Origin: Microstegium vimineum
Lineage: Eukaryota > Streptophyta > Magnoliopsida > Poales > Poaceae
DNA: 64,000 nt
Direction: 5' to 3'
NCBI GenBank assembly: GCA_022036555.1
Contig: CM039137.1
Coordinates: 23,871,364-23,935,363 of the forward strand
Shown here: piece after piece, positions 21,001 to 30,150 of the stretch
Numbering within the stretch: the first letter of the stretch is position 1
Layout of the letters: every line of letters starts with the position of its first letter
Notes under the pieces: generated by a model
Seen by the model: only the letters and a program-made list of their open reading frames with translations
Databases searched by the model: none
What the model was told of the DNA's origin: nothing
Position numbers and translations under genes: made by a program

Positions 21001-22952
21001 TGCTGATGTAAGAACATTTAATAATAAATTATACCATACATTTCGAGACGCATGCAATGCACGGGGTTTACTTGAAGGGGATAATGAGTGGAACCTTTTG
21101 TTTGATGAGGCGATAGTATCTGCATCAGCGTACCAGCTACGCCAATTGTTTGTAACTGTTGTTCTGTACTGTTCAGTAGGTGACGTTAGCGCTTTGTTTG
21201 ATAAATATTGGCTTTACTTTACAGATGATATACACCGTAGACTTAGAGATGCGCTTGGAAATCCACATTATGTCGTTCCACATGAACAACTTATGTCCTT
21301 ACTTATACAGAAACTGACAGATGTCTTTGCGAGTAGTGGTGGCAACATAAATGAATATAACCTACCAAGATTGACAACCCACTGTGATAACATGTATGAT
21401 AATAGGCTAATCAATGAAGAACTAGATTGTGAACCATTGATGTTGTCGATGCATGTTGCAACTTTAGTTTCACAATTAAACACAGAACAGAGACATGTAT
21501 TTGACACAATAACTGCCCGAGTTTTTAATGCCTCGCCTGGTTTTTTCTTTGTGTGTGGCCATGGTGGTACTGGGAAGACTTTTTTATGGAATGCTATAAT
21601 CGCAAGCTTAAGATCTAAAAAAAATAGTGCTTGCAGTGGCGTCGTCTGGTGTGGCTTCTCTGCTACTACCGAGAGGACGTACTGCACATTCAAGATTCAA
21701 AATACCTTTCGACCTAAATGATGTTTCCACGTGTAGTATTAAAAGGGGTACTATGCTTGCTAAACTTATACAAGTAGCTGCCCTGATTATATGGGATGAG
21801 GTGCCTATGACACACTGACGTTGCTTTGAAGCTCTAGATACGACTATGCGAGATATCCTTTCTGAGCATGATCCAACAAAATCGGTCATACCATTTGGTG
21901 GTAAGCCTATTGTTCTAGGAGGTGATTTCCATCAGATTTTACCGGTTGTGTGGAAAGGCTCACGGTCTGCCATAGTTGGTGCATCCATTACAAACTCTAG
22001 ACTTTGGCCGCATGTTGTTATTTTAAGACTACACACAAACATGCGACTTCTCAATCCCTCTTTAGAAGAGAGCAAACGTGATGAGCTAGAGCGATTCAGC
22101 AATTGGGTCCTGGCTATCGGTGATGGTACTGCCCCTGCTGAAAAGAAAGGAGAGGAGCATGAGGCTTCGTGGGTTACTATTCCTGACGATTTGCTAATTC
22201 ATATCGATGGTGATAGAATTGCAACAATAGTGTCTGAAGTATACCCAGACTTTTTATTGAATTACAAAAATCCTGAATATTTGGCTTCGCGTGCTATTGT
22301 ATGCCCAAATAACATAACTGTTGACGAGATCAATGATTTTGTTGTCTCGCTCCTCCCCGGTGATGATGTGCACTACCTAAGCTGTGACACTATATCGAAA
22401 TCATCTGAACACATACCAGATTTTGATGTCCTCTACCCTACTGAGTTTCTTAATTCTATCGTTGTGAACAATTTCCCTTGCCACAAACTTGTCTTAAAGA
22501 AAGGGGTCATAGTAATGTTGTTACAAAACCTAAATCAGACTATGGGGCTTTGTAATGGCACGAGACTACTTATTATTGAACTTGGACAACGGTTGCTGCA
22601 ATGCATAGTGTTGACAGGGTCTAAGATCGGCGAAGAGGTTTTTATACCAAGAATCGCTCTTAACACTACAGATGTGAAGTGGCCCTTCACACTACAGAGG
22701 AGACAATTTCCAGTACGAATATGCTATGCTATGACAATAAATAAGAGCCAGGGACAGACCCTTTCAAGGGTTGGCCTTTACCTAAAAAAACTTGTGTTTA
22801 CACATGGCCAACTCTATGTTGATGTTTCACGGTCAACTTCTAGAGATGGCCTAAGAATTTTGATTGAGAATTCTGATGGTTTGTGTGGCTCACAAACTCA
22901 AAATGTTGTGTATAAAGAGGTCCTTCATGCCGCTTATGCGGCGTCAGTCTGA
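18043..22952 (+). pseudogene. Helitron Rep/helicase (RepHel), multi-exon, disabled
   Basis: The gene has several exons. An early zinc finger lies near 18,610-18,650 (NECPYCGVVFWF), followed by the Helitron helicase-like N-terminal domain (18,691-19,963). A 71-bp GT-AG intron spans 19,964-20,034. The Rep endonuclease segment has the HUH motif in LPHIHCLVWL (about 20,068-20,097). The PIF1-type helicase shows Walker A GHGGTGKT (about 21,560), Walker B LIIWDEVPM (about 21,790), GGDFHQILPV, and the C-terminal TINKSQGQT and VDVSRSTSRDGL motifs. Breaks seen: one base missing near 20,200, a TAG at about 20,924 where Tyr is expected, a frameshift near 21,640, and a TGA near 21,819 where Arg is expected. 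The function in intact relatives is rolling-circle transposition. Confidence 0.85.
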
Positions 22953-23192
22953 TACTTTTGCAATGAGCTAGATTTTGGGCCTTGCTGTATATACGTGCTT
23001 CTGAGATTGTTGGCTGGCCACCTACGTATCTTATTTACATGGAGTGTATTGATTTGCATGATGTGCATGATGTGTATGATGTCTTTTGGACAAAGCTAGG
23101 TTTCCCTTTTTTAAATCCGCCCTTAATCTAGCGCATGAAGCTTATTGTGATGTGAGTGTTGTACTAATTCTACATCTCATTTGTGTTTGCAG

Positions 23193-24140
23193 ATAGGAGA
23201 TAGGCTTATTCCTGGTCTTATGCCTGGAAACTGCAGTGAGACCATATGTGTACGTTCCTCTAGGTTTTGGGACTTCTATGATCCACATGATGAATTAAAG
23301 TTGTTGCACAGTGACCTGGTTTTGCTTGATGAAGAGGTATGTATTTTCACTTCTGTTCATGTGCTTACATATGCTAACTATAAGATTTTGTATGTTAGTG
23401 GCAAGTTGTAGGATCCATAAATTTTACCATAACTGAGTATGCTTTTTTACTATGGAACATAGATGTATGATTTCAAAACATCATATATATATAGAGATCG
23501 AGTATATTATATCTAAAATAAGAAGACATGGCAATGATAGTCTCTATATTAAAAAAAATCAAATATATACAGTTACATGACATAACTCTTGACCAAGGAG
23601 ACAAAATATGCAATGGTGGCAAGACCATTATCACTATTCATCGTGCCTAGACTAGACTTGCTGAACTCCACTTGCTTGTACATGGAAACTGCATCCATGC
23701 ACAGATGTACCCGCCAGACCATGAGCAATTTAGGCCTTTGATAAAGGAGGGTAGTGTCTACAACTTATCCTACTTCCGGGTCAGGAAATCCGGAAAATAC
23801 AAGCCAGTTGATAGTGATCATATGATAAATTTTACAAGGTGGACTTCTGTGGAGGAGGTTGTTGAGATCCCGCCTGCTTTCCCTATGTATACTTATTCTC
23901 TTACTCCCATGGATCAGCTACCACCACGTGTTGAGGACACCAAATTCTTCACGGGTATATCTCCTCTCTATATGTACAGAGACGGTGGTCCTGGCAAACC
24001 TACACATATTGTTTATGTATTGCATTCACTTGTGCAGATGTCATTGGTGTGGTCACTATGCTATCGAATGTTTCGTCGATGCGAAGCAGGACACGCCAAA
24101 ATGAAGTACTGAAGAGAACGATCACTATATGCAATGCAAG
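23193..24140 (+). pseudogene. Helitron RPA70-like single-strand DNA binding gene, truncated
   Basis: Three exon-like pieces match the N-terminal OB fold of plant RPA1-type proteins: 23,193-23,336 (ETICVRSSRFWDF, LDLVLLDEE-like), about 23,684-23,954 (NCIHAQMYPPDHEQFRPLI, YNLSYFRVRKSGKYKPV), and 24,038-24,140 (DVIGVVTMLSNVSSMRSRTR). The last two join through GT at 23,955 and AG at 24,036-24,037 with consistent phase. The intron between the first two pieces contains an AT-rich stretch (23,460-23,600). Later OB folds and the zinc finger are not found, so the gene is truncated. Plant Helitrons commonly carry such RPA genes next to RepHel. Confidence 0.75.
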
Positions 24141-25127
24141 GTAAGTTGCCCATAAATGTTACTCATTAACTCTTTTATGGTTTCGTGCATACTATCCTTG
24201 TATCTGGTTCTACAATGTATATAGCTGCTTAATTTACAAACCATGGGTGACAATGGTGCTTCACTGGATAATTTACAAATATAATGGAACATTCAAAAAT
24301 CTTAAATTATTGATACACTATATATTCCATTGTTTTTTCTCTTTTACTATTCTCCTACATTGGCTGGAAATGTCAGGTCATAGATATCTTTGTAGGAGTC
24401 ATAGAGGAATGCATATAATTCTTGTGGTTTGTGTAGTCCTTCGTTGGCCTTAGCAAATCTACCTAATTAATTCATGTTTTTATTTGCTTACATGAAGTCA
24501 AGAGCTTAAGGGATTTGATGACCGATGATGGCATGCATAGGGGGCTACAGGGACACTAGAGGAGATGGTTCGCAAGCAATATCTTGGTGGCGATAAATAT
24601 ATGAAGATGTTGGGAACCGTTCTATAGCTAGAAGATGTTTCGCACATGGATATTTTTCACTGTTGCTTTCTTCTTTCCCGCCTTTAATACCTTTCGGTCC
24701 TTAAAAAAACTTGGATGGCATGGTATGTCAAAACCTGCTTTAGCTTTTTAGTTTTGTTGCATGAAACGTGAATGCAAGGTTTACAGATTTAGAATTTTAG
24801 GATGATGTTGAAGGGCTCAACTTTAGTCACTCTAAACGAAAAGGTTGAAGTTGATTCTAAAATGCTATGGTAATTTTCTGTTATTTGCACATATACTAAG
24901 TTAGTTACTTGTCTCACAATTTTCTGGGTTTTTTTGTGCAAATTGACTATTAATATTTCTTTGATATGCTTGATCTGGGGTACTGATGCTATGGCGACAC
25001 TGGCATGACTATTAATTGCAATGTATGTACTTGGTATCTTAACGTTACCATATCGTGTTATAAAGTCATGTTTGTTGGGTATAGACATAACTTGTGTTTT
25101 TCAAGCCATTGCAGGGCGCGTCATGTT
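24141..25127. other. Non-coding 3' part of the Helitron
   Basis: This AT-rich stretch has no credible frame or domain. It ends in the Helitron 3' terminus. Confidence 0.4.
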
Positions 25128-25131
25128 CTAG
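25108..25131 (+). other. Helitron 3' terminus
   Basis: GCCATTGCAGGGC-type short stem-loop and GCGCGTCATGTT precede CTAG at 25,128-25,131, followed by T. This is the hairpin plus CTRR signal of Helitrons, with a weak stem. Confidence 0.65.
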
Positions 25132-25141
25132 TATTTATAAC
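25132..25141 (-). promoter_or_regulatory. TATA box of the Copia LTR
   Basis: GTTATAAATA on the minus strand sits at the U3/R position of the LTR. The Helitron separates it from the downstream transcribed LTR part. Confidence 0.6.
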
Positions 25142-25187
25142 TCCCCTCAAAGTCTTCTAGCCGTTACCCTGTTAAGTTGACGATGGA

Positions 25188-25192
25188 CGCTC
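25188..25192. repeat. Target-site duplication CGCTC, left copy
   Basis: CGCTC directly precedes the TG of the solo LTR. The matching copy is 27,243-27,247 after the terminal CA. Confidence 0.9.
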
Positions 25193-27242
25193 TGTGAACA
25201 CATGGTGGATAAGTACCCTGTATTTCAGTTTTGTGATGAGTGATTGCCCAACACTTGAGCGGTTCAGTTTGAATGGCTTAATTCTAACCCTTTGCGAAAG
25301 CAAAGGTGTGCCTGTCTATCGGCTTGTGGTGTGCAGGTGCTATGCCTAGTGACAGTGGTCAATGGCGTGGAGAAGGTCGAGTAGAGGCTTGTCGTGTCGA
25401 TGGACTGAGAGCGGTGAAGGGCGGAAGCGGAGCTCGGACTGAGGGACCATGGGCGTCGGCGGACTAGCTGTGGTGGCTAGTGCTTGGCACCGGCGAGTGC
25501 GAGAAGACATGAAGGTAGACCGAGTCGACCGAGTCAAGACGGTGGACGCGTGAGTCGAGTAGCGGCTCAGGGGACTCGGAGTTCAACCGGGCAAGGACAA
25601 GGTGGCTCGAGTCGAGCGGTTTGGTGGTTTAGGCCTCAAAACCATCCGAGGACGGTTTCCGAGTTTGGGCCTCAAAACTCGGGGTTCGGTAGTTGAGCCC
25701 AAAGCTACCGGTGGCGGGTTTCCTGGGTTTGGGCCTCAAAACCTAGGCGGAGCTTCTGAGGAAGCGGGGATGACACGTGGCGGAATCCTGGAGGTTGCGT
25801 CGAGGTGACGGCAACTCTTGGCAGGAAGCGGGGTCGTCCATTCAAATCGAGGAAGATATTTTCCGGAGCTTGGACTGCAATGCTTAGGCTAGTTAGTTCA
25901 CTCATGTATCTAGGGGGGTCTTTGGGAAATAGCCAAAGCCCTGTTAAATAGAGGATGAAGGGGTATCCTCATCCTCATCTCTTGCATTACTCTTTCTCCC
26001 ACCTATTCCTAGGTTTTCCTCTCCCTAGTTTTCTTTTTGCTTGAGATCCACCGTGTCACTGGTGTAAGAACTTGTGATTGTTGCGAGGAATCAGAGGCCG
26101 TAACCTCCGTAAGCCATGGTGGCTTCGATTTCGTGATTGTGTCTCTTTTACTTGTGTTCTTCGCTAATCACGTTTTGCTCCTATTAATCCTCTTTGTTCA
26201 TGCGATGATTTCTCTTAATTGAGAGGGAGTTTTGCGATTCCGTTTGAACCAAGTTGTGCGAGATCACGAGTAGAAGATTTGCACCGAAGGGTTTCATCTC
26301 AAACATCTTGAACACATAGATCGGACAAATTCTATTTCATGTTCTTATTCTTGAGCACTTTTCCCGAATTTCTTTTCTCCCCATTGATTCGATCCAAATT
26401 GAGCGATGATTCTCTAGGATAGCTCCTCCATAGCTTTGGGATCATGCCCACAAAGTTTGGTGGCTATTGTTGAATATTTGGAAGTGATTTGGGAAGATTT
26501 GGGGGAGAGGCGATTCAAAATCGCCCCCAAATCGCGTCTGTCCAGCCAACCGCGGACAGTCTGGGGTTTATTCCCGGACAGTCCGGGAGTCGGGGCAGAA
26601 ACTCAGCTTCTCGAGGTGATTTTCTGAGTTTTGCCGGCGGACTGTCCGGGGTTCTTCGCGGACCGTCCGCAGTGTAAATCCGCCGAACTACACTGATTCT
26701 GGACATTCTGTTGGGCGTTTTTTTGGCTTAACGACGGACTGTCCGGGACCAATTTGCGGACTGTCCGCAGGTCATTTTTCAGCAAGGGCGGACAGTCCGC
26801 GGTTCACTCCCGAATAGTCTGCAAAAGCTGCAGAACTGTTTTGATTGTATCTCACTCATCCTGACTCCGAATCAAGTTCCGTTTGTTGCGTTGGATTCGT
26901 ATTCACGTAGGGAACATGATGAGACACTTTTGAGACCAATTCTCACAAGTGTTTTTGGGTGTGCTCTTGCCTCTTCTCTCTAGAGGTTGAGAGCACCTCT
27001 TTCGGGTCGCGTTTCGAGTTCGTGGTTTCGATCTTTCACCGACCTTCTCCGACCGCTCCGCTGCACATCTAGGGGTCTTCCTAAGGTGTCCACCTACTTG
27101 TTAGGTCGTGTGCGCATCGTTTCATCCGAGCTCAAGTTTTGGGCGTGATTTTGGGACAAGGGTCAAGCAATAGAAGTTTCCGAAAGGAATTTTTATTTGG
27201 CTCTCATTCACCCCCCCTCTGGTCGTCGTTCTTGGTCCTTCA
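25193..27242 (+). mobile_element. Solo LTR (2,050 bp), Copia SIRE-like, inserted in the Copia LTR
   Basis: The element begins TGTGAACACATGG and ends GGTCGTCGTTCTTGGTCCTTCA. It is flanked by CGCTC on both sides (25,188-25,192 and 27,243-27,247). The end with CATTCACCCCCCCTCTGG resembles SIRE-type LTR ends, in the opposite orientation to the host LTR. A TTAAATAGAGG promoter-like motif lies near 25,945. No internal domain is present, so it is a solo LTR. It holds a cluster of GGACAGTCC-like palindromes at 26,550-26,820. Short ORFs within are not supported as genes. Confidence 0.9.
26550..26820. repeat. Cluster of GGACNGTCC palindromes
   Basis: At least eight dispersed GGAC(A/T/C)GTCC or near-matching palindromes, e.g. 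CGGACAGTCCGGG, GGACTGTCCGG and GCGGACCGTCCGC, occur within about 270 bp of the solo LTR. Confidence 0.7.
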
Positions 27243-27247
27243 CGCTC

Positions 27248-28040
27248 TTCACAGGGGCGACGGACGCTCCGTCGTCAGCGTCCAACGCTCTGTCAGAACT
27301 AGCCATTGGGCTGCTTCACGGGCGACGGATGCTCCGTCGCCAGTGTCCGACGCTTGGTCCTCCAGGCACTTGTCTTCAAACTGCTCGCTTGCAGAGCTCT
27401 CTGGAAGCCCGACGGACGCTCCGTTGTTTCGCGACGGACGCTGCACCTCAGCGTCCGGCGCAAACTCGTTGCTCTCGGGTTTCTAAGAAATTTCCAGAAA
27501 ATATTTTCGGACGCTCCGAGTCAAAGTCACCAGTGTCCGACGCCATCGTCCGGCGCGTCGGACAGCGTCCGACGCCCTTTTCTCTTCTCCGATTCTTCCA
27601 CTTTTGCTCCAAAGTTGCCAAGCACTAAGTATCCACTTTAGTGAGCACTCTTGGCATATTTCACTTGACAATTAACATGGAGAATGTCACTAAGTCCTAA
27701 ATGCACATGCAATATAGATAACACCTAGTGGCACTTGACAAACCACAATCACTTTTGAATTTCCCCTCTTAATAGTACGATTGTCTAACCTAAAAATGAT
27801 CACACCCACTTGGTGTCTTGACCACTAAAAAAAAAGCCCTAGCAAATACCTTTGCCTTGTTTTAGCTTAGGGTCTTTTCACTTTCCTTTTTCTCCAAGTG
27901 TGAGCTCTTGCAATCACTTTGCTTCCTTGATTGCTCCATCACTTGTCATCATCTTCCATGTGTGTCTAAACCTACTCGAACACTTAGAGATAGGTTAGTA
28001 CTTGAGGTTTCATCAATTATCCAAAACACTAGAGATCTCA
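27248..28040 (-). repeat. Copia LTR, 5' part (U3)
   Basis: On the minus strand this is the upstream part of the Copia LTR: an AATTGATGAAACCTCAAGTACTAACC-type start, then a segment rich in GGACGCT/AGCGTCC units (27,550-27,250). It joins the 25,132-25,192 fragment once the solo LTR and one CGCTC are removed. The outer end is taken at the TGAGATCTC of 28,040; a TG at 28,028 is an alternative. Confidence 0.7.
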
Positions 28041-28435
28041 GAGGGTCTGTGCAGCCGTTAGAAGACGAGGCCCAAGCGGTCTGAGCAGGGGCGCAAGTCA
28101 CGACCGGCTAGATGCAAGATGCGGGCGGACGAGCTCCCTCGACTGGATGTAGGCCGTAGCAAGACGAGGTCCGGGTGGTGGCGAAGTGGTCCAAGCAGCG
28201 TGGATGGCGGCGGTAGGCGAGGCCAAGACCCAGCAGGGTGTCCTCAATTCAATTTTTTATTCCGATGAACCGATGCAAAATTTTGCATCGACTCATCTCT
28301 CTCTCTTCTACCAGTCGATGTGCTCCAACGGTTAAACCGACTCATGCGTGGTCCAGCTAGGACCGTGAGTCGCTTTGTCAACGCCACAGAATCAGATGAA
28401 GCTATTTTTTTTAGTTCTCAACCTCTTAGTTAAGC
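28041..28435. other. Intergenic DNA right of the Copia element
   Basis: No gene or named repeat is recognised. The first part is GC-rich and resembles LTR-type sequence (GACGAGGCCC, GCAAGACGAGGTCC twice), which may be an older TE fragment. Confidence 0.35.
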
Positions 28436-28960
28436 CTGGGCAAAAACAACCAAAACCGAAAAACCAGACCGAAAGAACCGGAACCAAAATAGTCAAAACC
28501 GAAAAATTCGGTTCCTGATATTAGGGAACCGAAATAACTGAAGAAAATTTAGTTTCTACTCTCGGTTAACCGAATTACATGAATTATACTTCATTTATTT
28601 GTATTTTATAAGAATTATATTTGTTTTATGTGTGGTGTGTCATATTTAAACTGCTATATATTTGTGTTATTATATTGCTAATGTTACTTAATGAATTATT
28701 ATTATTAAAAATAGATATAGTGTTGCAAAAAATGCTTTAGAATATATATATATATATATATTATTGTTTTGACCTTTTTTATATGAAAACTTCGGTTAGT
28801 TCGGCTAGAACCAAAACCGAACCGAAATAACCGAGAACCGAAATGATCGGTTCCGAGATTTTTTTGGAACAAATCGATTCTTATTTTCTGAGAATTGTTT
28901 TTTTTTCAAAAACCAAGAAACCGAACCGAAACCGACCGAGAATCGAATGCCAGGGTGACT
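28436..28960. repeat. AACCGAA-rich MITE-like element
   Basis: The left end (CCTGGGCAAAAACAACC, followed by CCGAAAAACC repeats) and the right end (ACCGAACCGAAACC... GCCAGGGT) form imperfect inverted repeats, with a TA-rich middle that includes a TA microsatellite (28,741-28,762). This pattern of CCGAA/TTCGG repeats with CCTGG termini is common among plant hAT-like MITEs. Exact borders are unclear. Confidence 0.55.
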
Positions 28961-28997
28961 CTTATACTTCATTAAGGAGAATCAATCAATACACCTA

Positions 28998-29423
28998 GGG
29001 GCCGTTTGGATCTATTCATTTGGAGGAATTGAAATCTACTTTAATAAATTAAGCCATTTGGCTTGGAATTTGACATTCCACAACTTTTCAAAGTTCACAT
29101 TTAAGCCTATCCCAAATTCATAGGGTGAGAGATGGAAACTGATTCTATAGATCACCATTCTATATTTCTATTTACAACTTATAACATGTTGCTCAAACTC
29201 TCTCTACTACGATAGAAATATAACAAATAAGTATGTCTCTCATATAGTGAACAATAATATACAATTATAATTCATATACAATCATATTAGCTTAATTAAT
29301 ATGTCTCTCATATAGTGAATAATAATATGCAATTATAATTCATATACAATTATATTAGCTTAATTAATATGTCTCTAAATTATGATTATTAAAATGAATT
29401 CAATTTCAGGGGTCTAAACGGCC
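28998..29423. mobile_element. Tourist-like MITE
   Basis: Terminal GGGGCCGTTTGGATC and GGTCTAAACGGCC are inverted and near-identical. The flanks CTA and TTA resemble a decayed TTA target duplication. The interior is AT-rich and includes a 68-bp tandem repeat. The ends match PIF/Harbinger-type (Tourist) MITEs of grasses. Confidence 0.7.
29233..29376. repeat. 68-bp tandem repeat in the Tourist-like MITE
   Basis: ATGTCTCTCATATAGTGAA units start at 29,233 and 29,301, and a third start is at 29,369, giving an exact 68-bp period with few differences. Confidence 0.85.
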
Positions 29424-29450
29424 TTAATACATTTGGCGGATTAATTTTCT

Positions 29451-29552
29451 CTCTCCGCGGCCCAAACGCCCCGTAGATAGCAATAGCTGGTAGGCTTTTC
29501 CCTCTCCGCGGCCCAAACGGCCCCTACGATAGCAATAACTGGTAGGCCCCGT
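29451..29552. repeat. 51-bp tandem duplication upstream of the PQBP1-type gene
   Basis: CTCTCCGCGGCCCAAACG...ATAGCAATA(G/A)CTGGTAGGC occurs at 29,451 and 29,502. It lies directly upstream of the presumed 5' UTR exon. Confidence 0.75.
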
Positions 29553-29589
29553 GTAGGACAGTAGGAGCCCGCCAAACCCCTCGTAGAAA

Positions 29590-30150
29590 AAAAACCTTGC
29601 AAACCGGGACTGGCAGGTGGGTCCAGACACTCTTCGCACCTCCAGTCGGGCTCCGTTCCCCGGGCTCCAGTGGTGCCTTCTCTGCTCTCTTCTCCGGTTC
29701 CCCGCGCACGCGCGTGCTCGCTCTCGCAGCGCAACTCGGCGACCGCCGCCGTCGCCGCTCTACGCCAGGTGTCCAGGTCTATTCTCGTCGGTCTCTTCGC
29801 TAGCGACGAGAACACACCCGGTATGCGCACTTCTTCTGTTCCCTTACTGCTGTGCGAAAATGAGCACCCGAACCCTAACTTAATCTATTGGGTATTTGTA
29901 TTGGGCCTGATCTAATTACAAGTTTGTATATGTATTATTATGCCTACTAACTTGTATTTTTTTTGCGAAAGTTTTTGGCTGTACATCTGTACACCAATAT
30001 TCGCCCCTAATGATATATGCGTTTGATTTTAGGGCAAAATATTTTTAACCTAAGCTGATGTTGCTAGTTGACTGCCTTGCGTTGCAGATTGTGAGATCAG
30101 ACGCCGGAAGTTCAGCTAGGAGTACATCTTGTTTACCTGTTGCTTTAATT
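29590..30150 (+). other. 5' UTR and first intron of the PQBP1-type gene
   Basis: A GC-rich presumed first exon (about 29,590-29,819) ends at a GT donor (ACACCCG|GTATGCGC). An intron to the AG at 30,086-30,087 follows, and the coding exon opens with a 63-nt leader before the ATG at 30,151. The transcription start is not visible. Confidence 0.5.

Larger units (their letters stand above)
15871..25131 (+). mobile_element. Helitron derived from an autonomous copy
   Basis: The element starts TCTACTACTGTACTCGAG, close to the grass Helitron 5' end (TCTCTACTA...), and ends with CTAG at 25,128-25,131 followed by host T. A short GCC/GGC hairpin lies about 15 bp before the CTAG. Inside is a plus-strand Rep/helicase gene and an RPA-like gene, the coding set of plant autonomous Helitrons. 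It sits in the Copia LTR, and the host resumes with TATTTATAAC at 25,132. The base before the TC is C instead of the usual A, so the 5' border could be off by a base or two. An alternative A|TC junction near 15,733 cannot be excluded. Frameshifts and stops make it non-autonomous. Confidence 0.8.
25132..25192 (-). repeat. Copia LTR, middle fragment with TATA box
   Basis: Sixty-one bases of the Copia LTR survive between the Helitron and the solo LTR. On the minus strand they read through AACGGCTAGAAGAC and end in GTTATAAATA, the expected TATA box of the LTR, exactly at the Helitron junction. Confidence 0.75.
11260..28040 (-). mobile_element. Copia retrotransposon, SIRE/Maximus type (host of the nested insertions)
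   Basis: This minus-strand Copia element consists of its 5' LTR in three pieces (28,040-27,248; 25,192-25,132; 15,870-14,882), a tRNA-Met primer site, gag, protease and the integrase. Its pol is cut at 11,260 by the Tat element, and RT and RNase H must lie beyond the left edge. The order protease-integrase before RT is Copia. The gag type, the long LTR and the LTR end CTATTCACCCCCCTCTAGCC fit the SIRE/Maximus (Opie/Ji-like) lineage. LTR termini are TGAGATCTC at 28,040 (related elements start TGAAAGG) and CCTTTCA at 14,882. Total LTR length without insertions is about 1.83 kb. Confidence 0.85.

Noticed and set aside
26489..26706. Short ORFs in the solo LTR
   Set aside because: They are short, lie in several frames over palindrome repeats and carry no domain.
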